64,000 nt of DNA from Lacrimispora amygdalina (GCF_003432035.1 NZ_QOHO01000049.1:62001-126000), one strand, 5' to 3'. Counted from the first letter of the stretch, positions 53,318-62,435 are shown. A program made the numbers and translations. The notes: generated by a model from the sequence alone, not told the origin.

Positions 53318-54343
53318 TTATTTTAAGTCCAGCTTTAAGTCACCAAATTGGATCCATCCTGCTTTTCTCAGCAGTTCTCCTGAAACCAGTGTGATAACAG
53401 CCGGAAGGAGAAAGCAGACAAACAAAATACCAAGCCACATGTTTTTCCCGCCGCCCATGGCTGTATAAACTCCGATGGGGCCCACTAAGCCGCAGGTTCC
53501 CATGCCTGAGCCGGCTGGGATATTTTTCAGCTGGAAGACCATGGTGGCTATGGGACCGGTGATCATGGAGGCAAAGGTGGGAGGAATCCAGATTTTCGGA
53601 TTTTTTACGATATTTCCCATCTGCAGCATGCTGGTTCCAAGACCCTGCGCCATCAGACCGCCTACTCCGTTTTCACGGAAGGAGAGGACGGCAAATCCCA
53701 CCATCTGGGCACAGCATCCCGCTGTCGCGGCACCGCCGGCCAGACCGTCAAGAGAGAGGGCGATGCAGATGGCCGCACTGCTGATTGGCAGTGTCAGTGC
53801 GATACCGATGAGAGCAGAGACCAGTATGCCCATGTAAAAGGGCTGCAGTTCTGTGGCAGTCTTTACAAGGCTTCCGAACCAGCTCATAAACCCTGCGACT
53901 CCAGGTCCTATAAACTGAGCAATTAAAACACCGGAAATGATGGTAACTCCCGGTGTTACCAGGATGTCCAGCCTGGTTTCCTTTGACACCATTTTTCCAA
54001 GCTCTGTGGCAATCACTGTTGCGGCCAGTGCACCTACCGGTCCGCCTAAGGCATTGCCTGCAATACCGACGGTGGCGGCAGAGAACAATACCAGAGCAGG
54101 GGCATGAAGGGCATAGGCAATTGCCACGCCCAGAGCTGCGCCTGTGGCACTTTTTGCATAATCTGCAATTACGTTGAATAGTTCCAGGTTGAGCTGCTGG
54201 CCCAGAGTACCGAAGATGGTTCCGATCAAAAGAGACGCAAAAAGGCCGAATGCCATAGCACCCAATGCGTCAATGAGATAGGTCTGGACGGTAATTGTGA
54301 CGTTCTTCCTTTTCAGGAATTCTTTTACGCCGCGTTTTTCCAT
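53318..54343 (-). CDS. EIIC-like membrane protein (PTS_EIIC_2 type), orphan
   Basis: This 341-residue polytopic membrane protein is rich in Gly and Ala, with about ten hydrophobic segments (ALGAMAFGLFASLLIGTIFG, GPVGALAATVIATELGK, GPIATMVFQLKNIPAGSGMGTCGLVGPIG). It resembles the PTS EIIC-like family PF13303, whose members are usually encoded without EIIA or EIIB and whose substrate is unknown. No PTS partner is adjacent here. The start is the ATG at 54343 with AGAAGGAG ten bases upstream; the longer frame to 54379 has no ribosome site. It has its own promoter and the shared terminator at 53261. Confidence 0.78.
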   Translation of the reverse strand: MEKRGVKEFLKRKNVTITVQTYLIDALGAMAFGLFASLLIGTIFGTLGQQLNLELFNVIADYAKSATGAALGVAIAYALHAPALVLFSAATVGIAGNALGGPVGALAATVIATELGKMVSKETRLDILVTPGVTIISGVLIAQFIGPGVAGFMSWFGSLVKTATELQPFYMGILVSALIGIALTLPISSAAICIALSLDGLAGGAATAGCCAQMVGFAVLSFRENGVGGLMAQGLGTSMLQMGNIVKNPKIWIPPTFASMITGPIATMVFQLKNIPAGSGMGTCGLVGPIGVYTAMGGGKNMWLGILFVCFLLPAVITLVSGELLRKAGWIQFGDLKLDLK

Positions 54344-54407
54344 AATTAAAAATCTCCTTCTGTTGTTTGGTGCACACATTCGACCTTAAGTCAAAGCAGT
54401 TGCATGT

Positions 54408-54435
54408 ATTTTACCATAGTATGCCCAAAATTCAA
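54408..54435 (-). promoter_or_regulatory. Promoter of the EIIC-like gene
   Basis: On the minus strand TTGAAT (54430-54435), 16-bp spacer, TAAAAT (54408-54413). Confidence 0.65.
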
Positions 54436-54507
54436 GTTTTTCTTGCATTTAAGCATAAATTTGATAAAACATTAACAATATGCAGAGAAAAACCCTGGGG
54501 CCTCTGC

Positions 54508-54536
54508 TTGACTTTGTTCCCTGTTTGTGACACAAT
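54508..54536 (+). promoter_or_regulatory. Probable promoter of the COG0523 pair
   Basis: TTGACT (54508-54513), 17-bp spacer, CACAAT (54531-54536). An inverted repeat GCAGAG/CTCTGC (54482-54507) ends right before the -35 box and could be an operator. Confidence 0.55.
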
Positions 54537-54587
54537 AAGTAGTTGTAGTTCCTGTTAAACTCTGGAAAGAAAGAGGTATTGATTCGT

Positions 54588-55556
54588 ATGACAAAGATTG
54601 ATATTATATCCGGTTTTCTCGGAGCCGGAAAAACTACTTTTATTAAGAAGCTGCTGCAGGAAGCTGTTTCAGGCGAGCAGGTTGTCCTGATTGAGAATGA
54701 ATTTGGTGAGATAGGAATTGACGGCGGCTTTTTAAAGGATGCCGGCGTGGAAATCAGGGAAATGAATTCCGGCTGCATCTGCTGTTCTCTGGTTGGTGAT
54801 TTCGGACAATCCTTAAAAGAAGTGCTTACAACCTATCATCCGGACCGTATCATTATTGAGCCCTCCGGCGTAGGCAAATTATCCGATGTAATGAAAGCGG
54901 TTAAAGATGTGGCAGCTGAAATTCAGGTTACTTTAAACAGTGCGGTTACCATTGTAGATGCGCAGAAATGTAAAATGTACCGGAAGAATTTCGGAGAATT
55001 TTTCAACAATCAGATTGAGAATGCCGGAACTGTAGTATTAAGCCGTACCGATATTGCTCCCGCTGACAAGGTGGATCTTGCAGTTGAAATAATCCGGGAA
55101 CTGAATCCCCGGGCAGCGGTTGTTACAACACCCTGTGAAGAATTATCCGGTAAACAGCTTCTTGAAATAATCGAAAAGCCGGATACCATGGAAGATGATC
55201 TGATGAACGAACTGAAAGCGCATCACGATCATGAGGGAGGCTGCAGCTGCGGTCATGACCACGATCATCATCATGCAGATGAAGTATTCAGCAGCTGGGG
55301 ACTTGAGAATGTACCTGCAATGAGTAAGGAGACACTGGATCAGATTCTTGACGAACTTGCATATGGAGATGGTTTTGGAGATGTACTTCGTGCAAAGGGC
55401 ATGATTCCCGGCATGGAAAAGGGAACATGGCTTTATTTTGATCTGGTGCCGGAGCAATATGAAATCCGGGACGGGAAACCGGAATACACCGGAAAGGTTT
55501 GTGTAATCGGGGCTGATCTGAAAGAAGAAGAGTTAAAACAGGCCTTTGGCAGATAA
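54588..55556 (+). CDS. COG0523 (CobW/ZNG-type) metal-chaperone GTPase
   Basis: This 322-residue G3E GTPase has Walker A GFLGAGKTT near residue 9, the family metal site Cys63-Ile-Cys65-Cys66 (GCICCS), and ENEFGEIGID upstream of it. A His/Cys-rich loop with HHDHEGGCSCGHDHDHHH follows at about residues 210-228, then a CobW C-terminal domain. Such proteins deliver or manage zinc, cobalt or iron. The start is ATG 54588 after AAGAGG; TTG 54579 is too close to that site. It is followed 17 bp later by a second, divergent GTPase gene, so the two act together. The metal is not known; the His loop favours zinc, nickel or cobalt. Confidence 0.9.
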   Translation: MTKIDIISGFLGAGKTTFIKKLLQEAVSGEQVVLIENEFGEIGIDGGFLKDAGVEIREMNSGCICCSLVGDFGQSLKEVLTTYHPDRIIIEPSGVGKLSDVMKAVKDVAAEIQVTLNSAVTIVDAQKCKMYRKNFGEFFNNQIENAGTVVLSRTDIAPADKVDLAVEIIRELNPRAAVVTTPCEELSGKQLLEIIEKPDTMEDDLMNELKAHHDHEGGCSCGHDHDHHHADEVFSSWGLENVPAMSKETLDQILDELAYGDGFGDVLRAKGMIPGMEKGTWLYFDLVPEQYEIRDGKPEYTGKVCVIGADLKEEELKQAFGR

Positions 55557-55573
55557 ATGAATTGGAGGGAGTC

Positions 55574-56527
55574 ATGAGTAATATCGACGAAATGGAAGAT
55601 GATTTTATGCCGGTTTTCCTGATTGATGGATTTTTAGAGTCAGGAAAGACCCAGTTCCTTCAATTTACCATGGAGCAGGATTATTTTAAGGCGGAAGGGA
55701 AGACACTTCTCATTGTCTGCGAAGAAGGCGAAACGGAATACAGTGATGAGCTGCTGAAACGGACAAAGACAGCAGCCGTTTACATTGACAGCCTGGAAGA
55801 ATTAAACCAGGAAAGACTTCTGGAACTGGAGCTTTTGTATAATCCGGAGAGAGTCTTAATTGAATGGAATGGCATGTGGAATTTAGATGATTTAAAGCTG
55901 CCTGATGACTGGAAGGTCTATCAGCAGATAACGCTGATAGATATGTCTACCTTTGATCTGTATGCTGCCAATATGAAGTCACTTTTGTATTCCATGGTGC
56001 GCAATTCTGAGATGATTATCTGCAACCGCTGTGATGGAATAGAGGATTTGTCCGGCTATCGGCGTACACTAAAAGCCATGTGTCCCCGGGGAGAAATTGT
56101 ATTTGAAGATTTTGAGGGAGAAGTAAATGAAATCGCAGAAGAAGACTTGCCTTATGATATCAGCGCCGATTTAGTGGAAGTTTCACCGGAAGCATATGGA
56201 ATCTGGTATCTGGACTGCATGGAGCGCAGGGACCGTTACGAAGGGAAGACTGTGGAATTTACCGCCATGGTTTTAAAGACTCCGGACTTCCCGAAGAATT
56301 ATTTTGTACCCGGCCGTATGGCAATGACCTGCTGTGAAGACGATATGACGTTTCTGGGCTTTATAACCAAGTCCAGGGATGCCAAAGATCTTGAGACAAA
56401 GCAGTGGGTCCGCGTGAAAGCCAGAATTGCATATGAATACTGGAAAGATTATGAAGGGGAAGGACCGGTTTTATATGCTGAGACTGTGGAACCTGCCAAA
56501 CCAGTGAAAGGGTTTGTGCAGTTTTAA
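55574..56527 (+). CDS. COG0523-like GTPase fused to a TIGR03943/DUF1980-like domain
   Basis: This 317-residue protein starts with a P-loop, GFLESGKTQF (near residue 20), and a G3E-like fold to about residue 200, but lacks the CxCC metal site and His-rich loop of its neighbour. Its last 110 residues (KTVEFTAMVLKTPDFPKNYFVP.., AMTCCEDDMTFLGF, WVRVKARI) match the C-terminal beta-domain of TIGR03943/DUF1980 proteins such as YcgQ. Those are encoded beside a permease and are often under Zur control. I infer a single-chain variant of a metal-handling module. ATG 55574 follows GGAGGGAG; TTG 55562 precedes that site. It is co-transcribed with the GTPase upstream. Confidence 0.75.
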   Translation: MSNIDEMEDDFMPVFLIDGFLESGKTQFLQFTMEQDYFKAEGKTLLIVCEEGETEYSDELLKRTKTAAVYIDSLEELNQERLLELELLYNPERVLIEWNGMWNLDDLKLPDDWKVYQQITLIDMSTFDLYAANMKSLLYSMVRNSEMIICNRCDGIEDLSGYRRTLKAMCPRGEIVFEDFEGEVNEIAEEDLPYDISADLVEVSPEAYGIWYLDCMERRDRYEGKTVEFTAMVLKTPDFPKNYFVPGRMAMTCCEDDMTFLGFITKSRDAKDLETKQWVRVKARIAYEYWKDYEGEGPVLYAETVEPAKPVKGFVQF

Positions 56528-56557
56528 TGAGGTAAGATATTGTTAACCCGAATAATT

Positions 56558-56597
56558 GCAGTTGGAAGAGCGGTCTTATTTTTCCAACTGCTTTTTT
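56558..56597 (+). terminator. Intrinsic terminator of the COG0523 pair
   Basis: GCAGTTGGAA (56558-56567) and TTCCAACTGC (56582-56591) form a 10-bp stem, then six T. Confidence 0.88.
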
Positions 56598-56615
56598 CTT
56601 ATTATTACTGGAGTG

Positions 56616-58772
56616 ATGAAATTGAAAGTGCATAAAAAAAGACTTCTGAGAGGAATTGCTGCAGGTCTGGGATTTTTAGTCCTTTTGCTCACTGTGAATT
56701 TCTGGATTTTTAAAAGCTATCGGGAACATGTTATACAGATGACTCAGGACAATCTTATGGTGACGGCAAAATCCACTGCCAACAGCTTAAATCTGTTTTA
56801 TAAAGAAAAGCTGGAGGAATTTTCTCTTTTTATTCCAATTGCAGCAGAAAATGCGGATGAAATATATCTAAAGTCCTACATCGAATTAAATAAGGATTAT
56901 ATATCATCGATTGAATTACTGAATGAAAATAAAAAAGTCTTCTCCTTTAGCGGGATATCATATGAAATGGAAGCAAAAGAAGCGGTTAATAAGGCGCTTT
57001 TAAATGCGGATTTCAGAGAGGGGAAGGCCGTTTTGCTGGAACCTGTTTTAACTGGACCCGGCCATTTCACCCAGTTCATGGTTTCAGAAGTAAGAACAAC
57101 AACGGGCCGCTTTTTTTATGCGGTAGCTGCTATCAATACAGGGGAGGTTTATAAAAAGATAGTTCAGCCAATTAAAGCAGGCAAGAGCGGATATTCGATG
57201 GTTAAGGATTTATCCGGCGTTATTTTAATGCACCCTACAGAGGATCAGATCGGCCTGAATGCGGTAGAAGGGCGGCTGGAAAAATATAAAGACTATAACT
57301 TGGATCTTACTGGTCTGAAGGGACTGATAAAAAGACAGCAGGACAATGACGAAGGACGGGAAATTCTTGACAGCTATTGGTGGGGGGAGCTGACAAAAGC
57401 AAAAAAAGTCCTAGTTTATACAAGGGCTCATGTAGGTGATCAGCAATGGATTGTAAACGTTACCTTAAATTATAAGGAGATTGAAAAGCCTCTGGGACAG
57501 GCAGCCCGATTAAATCTGCTGGCAGCTGCAATCATACTGGTCCTGTTCTGGCTGTTTTTGTATTACTACATGAAAAAGGAGAATCAGACGAGGTCCATGG
57601 AAATAGAGGTGAAATATTTAAGAGAGTTAAACAGCACGCTGGAGGAGCTGCGGCAAAAGGAAGAACAGGTCAGGCATGGCAGCAGATTATGGGAAGTAGG
57701 AGCCTTATCAGGAATGATCAACCACGAATTTAACAATTATCTGACACCGATCCTGATTTATGGAGAACTTATACTTGGAGAGACCTGTGTGGATCCAGCT
57801 ATCAGGGAAAATGTAGCGGAAATGGTCCAGTCAGCAAAACGGGCGGCAGAAATGACGAAAGAGCTGGCTTCCTTTACAAGAAAGGATTCTGCAGGAGAAA
57901 AGCTGGTGGCGGTCAATGTGAAAGAACAACTGGAACGCAGCTTAAGAATGGTAAAGAAGCTTCTCCCTGCCAATATTAGTCTGGAAAAAGAAATTACCTC
58001 TGAGGAATGCTATATAAAGAGCGGCGAGACGATGATTTCCCAGATCATTTTAAATCTCAGTACCAATGCGATCTATGCCATGAATGGTAAACAAGGCAGA
58101 ATTACCGTGTCTGCAGGGCTTGTGGAAAAGAGCGGAGGGCAAATGTATGGCATTACCTTTGGCGATACAGGAACGGGCATGTCTGATGAGGTGAAAGCCC
58201 GCATTTTTGATCCGTTCTTCACGACCAAGGAAGAGGGGGCAGGAACAGGACTTGGTCTTAGCGTGATTAAAGGACTCATTGAAAAAGCGGATGGAACAAT
58301 ATCAGTGCAGTCGGAGTCAGACAAAGGAACTGTTTTTACCATAGAACTGCCTTTGTGTCAGAAAGAGGAACAAACCTCCTGGTTCTGCAGAAACGGTAAG
58401 AAAAATGGATTTAAGCGCATTCTGGTTGTGGAAGACCAGGAGGGAGTGGGAAAGGCGCTGGTAAAGGGTTTGGAAAAGAGAAAATACAAGGTTCAATCCT
58501 GCAAGAATCCTGTAGAGGCGCTTGGAGTTTTAAGAAAAGATGCAAAAGGAATCGATGTAATACTGACAGACTATTCCTTACCTGATATGGATGGCATAGA
58601 GTTTGCCGGTTTAGTCCGATGTATGGGAATTGATGCCAAAATCCTTCTGATCACTGCTGCAGACAACTATGAATCACTGTGGAAAAAGGCTGGTAAGAAT
58701 GTAGACGGAATCTTAGAAAAACCAGTTGCAATGATTCAAATTGAGGAAGCACTGGAATCTTTAAGTTCTTAA
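56616..58772 (+). CDS. Hybrid sensor histidine kinase with extracellular Cache-like sensor and receiver
   Basis: This 718-residue kinase has a membrane segment at about 13-33 and an extracellular sensor of about 250 residues that looks like a double Cache domain. A second membrane segment (about 305-325) and a short coiled coil follow. The kinase core has His370 in MINHEFNNYLTP, N box NLSTNAIYAMN, GDTGTGM and FFTTKEEGAGTGLGLS. A C-terminal receiver has phospho-acceptor Asp652 in ILTDYSLPDMDG. The frame from 56556 starts in the previous terminator. ATG 56616 or TTG 56622 (eight bases after GGAG) is the start. Next to a citrate-type transporter, it probably senses an organic acid. Confidence 0.88.
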   Translation: MKLKVHKKRLLRGIAAGLGFLVLLLTVNFWIFKSYREHVIQMTQDNLMVTAKSTANSLNLFYKEKLEEFSLFIPIAAENADEIYLKSYIELNKDYISSIELLNENKKVFSFSGISYEMEAKEAVNKALLNADFREGKAVLLEPVLTGPGHFTQFMVSEVRTTTGRFFYAVAAINTGEVYKKIVQPIKAGKSGYSMVKDLSGVILMHPTEDQIGLNAVEGRLEKYKDYNLDLTGLKGLIKRQQDNDEGREILDSYWWGELTKAKKVLVYTRAHVGDQQWIVNVTLNYKEIEKPLGQAARLNLLAAAIILVLFWLFLYYYMKKENQTRSMEIEVKYLRELNSTLEELRQKEEQVRHGSRLWEVGALSGMINHEFNNYLTPILIYGELILGETCVDPAIRENVAEMVQSAKRAAEMTKELASFTRKDSAGEKLVAVNVKEQLERSLRMVKKLLPANISLEKEITSEECYIKSGETMISQIILNLSTNAIYAMNGKQGRITVSAGLVEKSGGQMYGITFGDTGTGMSDEVKARIFDPFFTTKEEGAGTGLGLSVIKGLIEKADGTISVQSESDKGTVFTIELPLCQKEEQTSWFCRNGKKNGFKRILVVEDQEGVGKALVKGLEKRKYKVQSCKNPVEALGVLRKDAKGIDVILTDYSLPDMDGIEFAGLVRCMGIDAKILLITAADNYESLWKKAGKNVDGILEKPVAMIQIEEALESLSS

Positions 58773-58852
58773 CGGTTATTAAGAAATCAGTCAAAAAATA
58801 TATAGAACCTGTCCGTATATTTAAATTATTAAAATAAAAGGAGAGGTTTATT

Positions 58853-60166
58853 ATGTTTGTGGCAACAATTGGGTTTATTATGGTTATAGCAATCGTGGCT
58901 TTACTGCTGAAGGGAAAGATGTCCCCCATTGTAGTTCTGATCACTGTTCCCACTATAGCAGCGCTGATTATGGGATACAGCGTTGGCGAAGTGGGCGGTT
59001 TTATCAAAGAGGGAGTGGGGACTACCACCAGTAATGCTATTCTGTTTCTTTTTTCAGTTGTATTTTTTGGTGTCATGTCAGATGTAGGTGTATTTGATAT
59101 TATAGTAAACTTCCTGGTAAAAAAAGCGGGAGCGAATGTAGTATCCATAACGGTTGCAACGGCAATCATTGCAATTATTGCGCATCTTGACGGTTCGACT
59201 GCAACCACCGTTTTAATCAGCATACCTTCCATGTGGCCAATCTATAAACGAATGAAAATCCGGCCTCATGTTCTTCTCTGCATAGTGGCATCTGCCATGG
59301 GGGTTATGAATCTTCTTCCATGGGGAGGCCCCACAGCGCGGACGGCTACAGTGCTTGGAATGGATGCAACTATATTGTGGCATATGTTAATCCCGATCCA
59401 GGTTCTTGGTTGTATTGTTACCATTCTTTTGGCCGTGGTGCTTGGAATTCTGGAAAAGAGAAGGGGAGCCGGTCTGGTTGGAGATGCAGGAGATTGCGAT
59501 GTTGCTGAGGCAGCCGCTGCACAGGTACAACAGGGCCAGGAACTGAAACGGTCCGGACTCCTCTGGTTTAATATCCTGCTGACAGTAGGTCTGATAGCCT
59601 CCCTGATGTTAAATATTACGACATCTTATGTACTGTTTATGTTGTTCTTGTCAGCAGCGTTAATCATTAATTTTCCATCCCTAAAGGAACAGGATAACCG
59701 GATTAAAGCCCATGCACCTACAGCTCTGATCATATCTGCCACCATGCTGGCTTCTGGCGCTATGGTAGGAATCATGAACGGAACAAATATGCTGGATGCC
59801 ATGGCAAATGCAATTATCAGTGTACTCCCTGATGCACTTGGACGTTACATACACATTATTTTCGGAGTACTTGGAATGCCTCTTGGTATGGTAGTGGGCA
59901 CGGATGCTTATTTTTATGGAATTATGCCGCTTATCATTGAGGTTGGAACAAAATATGGGATAGCTGGTCTAAATACGGCAATGGCAATGATTATAGGTAA
60001 GAATGTAGTACTGATGATAAGCCCGCTGGTTCCTGCAACTTATCTGGCGATCGGACTTGTGGATATGGATTTAAAGGATCACATCCGTTTCTGCTTTAAG
60101 TGGTTATTCGCAGTGACTATGATCATGCTTTTGGGCGGTCTGCTGATGGGAATTATCAAGCTGTAA
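58853..60166 (+). CDS. CitMHS-family citrate (divalent metal-citrate) transporter
   Basis: This 437-residue membrane protein has about twelve hydrophobic segments. It matches the CitMHS family of proton symporters for citrate complexed with Mg2+ or Ca2+. Family stretches are AHLDGSTATTVLIS near residue 103 and MNLLPWGGPTARTA near residue 150. MPLGMVVGTDAYFYGIMP and ISPLVPATYLAIGLV are in the second half. A central loop of about 50 residues, rich in Ala, Gln and Glu (VAEAAAAQVQQGQE), divides the halves. AAAAGGAGAGG precedes the start. The kinase before and regulator after suggest substrate induction. The exact tricarboxylate is not proven. Confidence 0.9.
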   Translation: MFVATIGFIMVIAIVALLLKGKMSPIVVLITVPTIAALIMGYSVGEVGGFIKEGVGTTTSNAILFLFSVVFFGVMSDVGVFDIIVNFLVKKAGANVVSITVATAIIAIIAHLDGSTATTVLISIPSMWPIYKRMKIRPHVLLCIVASAMGVMNLLPWGGPTARTATVLGMDATILWHMLIPIQVLGCIVTILLAVVLGILEKRRGAGLVGDAGDCDVAEAAAAQVQQGQELKRSGLLWFNILLTVGLIASLMLNITTSYVLFMLFLSAALIINFPSLKEQDNRIKAHAPTALIISATMLASGAMVGIMNGTNMLDAMANAIISVLPDALGRYIHIIFGVLGMPLGMVVGTDAYFYGIMPLIIEVGTKYGIAGLNTAMAMIIGKNVVLMISPLVPATYLAIGLVDMDLKDHIRFCFKWLFAVTMIMLLGGLLMGIIKL

Positions 60167-60195
60167 CATCAATCGTATCTGATGACATGCTGTAT

Positions 60196-60224
60196 TTGCT
60201 TTTTTTTTCGGTTTGTTTTATACT
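60196..60224 (+). promoter_or_regulatory. Promoter of the response regulator gene
   Basis: TTGCTT (60196-60201), 17-bp T-rich spacer, TATACT (60219-60224). Confidence 0.65.
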
Positions 60225-60260
60225 GGAGAAGATACATGCAAAAATCGGGGAGAGAATGTG

Positions 60261-60953
60261 ATGACAGATAGGATTTTAGTAATTGATGATGACGGTTCCG
60301 TTCGTTTATCACTGAGACAGGTTTTTGAAAGAGAAAATAAAGAGGTAACTGTGGCGGACAGCGGTACTTCAGCGATTCAGCTGCTGGAACGATATATTTT
60401 TGATTTGATTATTCTGGATGTAATTATGGATGATATGGATGGGTTTTATGTAGTAAATCTGATCAGAAAAAAAGGCATCTATACTCCTGTTTTGTTTTTA
60501 AGCGGTCAGCTGGAAGAACAGAGCAAAATACTTGCCATCACTCTGGGCGGTGATGACTACATTACGAAACCGTTCAGTCTGGAAATGCTGACAACAAAGG
60601 CCAATGCTCTCATCAGAAGAAACAAAGATTATAATATGGAATCAAAGAAGGAACTGGTTTGCGGAGAACTACGGCTGTCTTTAAGTGATTTCACATTAAG
60701 AAAGAATGGAAAGCAGATACTTTTGACATCAAAAGAGCTGGCTTTAATAAAATTTCTCATGGAAAACCAAAATCAGGTTTTTACAAAAGAACAGCTCTAT
60801 GTCAATGTGTGGCAAAATTCAATTGTAGATGACAACACTATTATGGTGTATATGAAGCGCATACGGGATAAAATCGAAGATAATCCAAAACACCCGAAGT
60901 ATTTAAGGACAGCCTGGGGTCTGGGATACATATTTAAAGATGAGGTAAGATAA
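60261..60953 (+). CDS. OmpR/PhoB-family response regulator
   Basis: This 230-residue regulator has a receiver domain (about 1-120: ILVIDDDGSV acidic pair, phospho-acceptor Asp53 in IILDVIMDDMDG, the Ser in LFLSGQ and Lys in YITKPF). An OmpR-type winged helix (about 130-228, QILLTSKELALIKFLMENQNQVFTKEQL, DNTIMVYMKRIRDKI) follows. The start is ATG 60261 after GGGGAGAG; the longer frame runs through the promoter. It is the only DNA-binding output near the hybrid kinase at 56616, so it may receive phosphate from that kinase directly or through a phosphotransfer protein. Confidence 0.92.
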   Translation: MTDRILVIDDDGSVRLSLRQVFERENKEVTVADSGTSAIQLLERYIFDLIILDVIMDDMDGFYVVNLIRKKGIYTPVLFLSGQLEEQSKILAITLGGDDYITKPFSLEMLTTKANALIRRNKDYNMESKKELVCGELRLSLSDFTLRKNGKQILLTSKELALIKFLMENQNQVFTKEQLYVNVWQNSIVDDNTIMVYMKRIRDKIEDNPKHPKYLRTAWGLGYIFKDEVR

Positions 60954-61005
60954 AAGGACGAATTGCGGAATAACAGTTTGCTGTTATGCTGCAATTCGTC
61001 CTTTT
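60952..61005. terminator. Bidirectional terminator between regulator and deacetylase genes
   Basis: A perfect 15-bp stem: AAAAGGACGAATTGC (60952-60966) with GCAATTCGTCCTTTT (60991-61005), plus an inner AATAACAG/CTGTTAT hairpin. It begins inside the stop codon of the regulator gene. Confidence 0.9.
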
Positions 61006-61028
61006 GTCTCTATGCCTGAATAATATTA

Positions 61029-62435
61029 TTACATAGGCGGAACCGGCTTAGGTCTTGCCGGATCAAATACATCAGATACATTGAATAAATCACTTAAGCT
61101 GTCAGGATAGTAAAACATCCGGTAACCATCTAAATTCCTTCTGGCCTGTCTGAAGTAATCAGGTCCAAGCTGCATCCAGACGGGCTTACTGGCATCTACG
61201 TTGCAGAAGTAGCGGAAGCCCTTGGATTTTAAATATGTAAAACGTTCATTGCTGTCTGTATAGGGAGTCCAGCTTCCGATATCGCTTCCAAAGGGAAATA
61301 GTATGATGTCAGTAGGTCCGATAATAGACGCTACATTGCGTTCCCACTTATCCGTATCAGTCTTAAAGTGCTCCATGGAAATAGTACCCATATTACGGTG
61401 GCCCCAGCTGTGGGAAGACAGCTCCCAGCCATGGTCTTTTAATGACTGTGCAACCTTTGCAGCCGCCTGCCGGTCTGCCTCATAGTTAGGGTTCTTATCT
61501 TTATAGGCTTCGTCCGTCCGATAGCCAAGAATTCCGTTGTATCCGGTAAAGGCCAGGATTCCTCTTGCGCCTTTATAGGAAAAACCCGGGTGGGTTTTTA
61601 TAAAGTTTTCGAGGATCGGTACCAAATCATAATCACCTACGGAAACACTGCCGTCAGCCATCTGCATTTCACAGGTAGGATAGCCGTCCTCTCCGATAAT
61701 TATACGGGTGGCAAAGCCGTCCCCCTGCATATATTCATAATAACATAAATCATCCTGGGACAGTACAAAGGCTTTTTTACCAGGAGGCAGCATAATGTCT
61801 CCATATACAAACTTTGGATTGCCGTTTTCATCTTTCGTTTCATAAGCCAGATCGTGAATTTTTACAAGAACATAACCCTTGTCATACATGGACTGCATCA
61901 TTTTTATAAATTCATCTTTGGTAGTCATCATCTGGTTGTAACCGTCCTGCTTGGAATCACCGTCAAAAGCCTTAGATGTATCTATAATCAGTGAATGGAA
62001 AAAAATATGGGTGACTTCCTGAGGATTAATCCGGACAAGGGCAGCTTTAGAAGCCTCATAGCCGGTAACAGCTGAAACAACTTCCTCTTTTGATGATAAT
62101 GTGGCATCAGATTTTAAAAGGTTAATGGCTCCGTCATAATCGTATTGGGATGCAAGCTTCTCTGCGTTTGATAAAAGAGCCATCAGATTATCTGCCTGTG
62201 ATGTACTGGCATTGGTAGTTTCCTCAGAAGCAGGCTGTGCTTCACTTTCGGAAGAAACAGATGCCACCGATGAATCAGCAGGCAGAATTCTATGCCCCAT
62301 CTTTTTATTAATAATAATACCGCAGAGTATCATAATCATTACAATCAGCAGTCCGGCAAGAATGACTGCCACTAAATTTTTTGGATTTTTTGGCCCTTTT
62401 CCAACATTCCATTTACGATAATCATTTTGATTCAT
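61029..62435 (-). CDS. Divergent membrane-anchored NodB-type polysaccharide deacetylase
   Basis: This 468-residue protein has a cytoplasmic start, one transmembrane segment (about 22-43, LVAVILAGLLIVMIMILCGI) and a Ser/Glu/Ala-rich linker (about 55-85). A helical region and an extracellular NodB-like domain follow. The metal-binding His pair is seen as SSHSWGHRNMG. The usual TFDDG motif appears altered as LSQDDLCYY, and an expanded insert lies between them. It probably deacetylates cell wall or capsule sugars, but the changed first motif makes activity uncertain. A GAGG site precedes the minus-strand ATG at 62435. It is monocistronic and convergent with the response regulator gene. Confidence 0.82.
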   Translation of the reverse strand: MNQNDYRKWNVGKGPKNPKNLVAVILAGLLIVMIMILCGIIINKKMGHRILPADSSVASVSSESEAQPASEETTNASTSQADNLMALLSNAEKLASQYDYDGAINLLKSDATLSSKEEVVSAVTGYEASKAALVRINPQEVTHIFFHSLIIDTSKAFDGDSKQDGYNQMMTTKDEFIKMMQSMYDKGYVLVKIHDLAYETKDENGNPKFVYGDIMLPPGKKAFVLSQDDLCYYEYMQGDGFATRIIIGEDGYPTCEMQMADGSVSVGDYDLVPILENFIKTHPGFSYKGARGILAFTGYNGILGYRTDEAYKDKNPNYEADRQAAAKVAQSLKDHGWELSSHSWGHRNMGTISMEHFKTDTDKWERNVASIIGPTDIILFPFGSDIGSWTPYTDSNERFTYLKSKGFRYFCNVDASKPVWMQLGPDYFRQARRNLDGYRMFYYPDSLSDLFNVSDVFDPARPKPVPPM

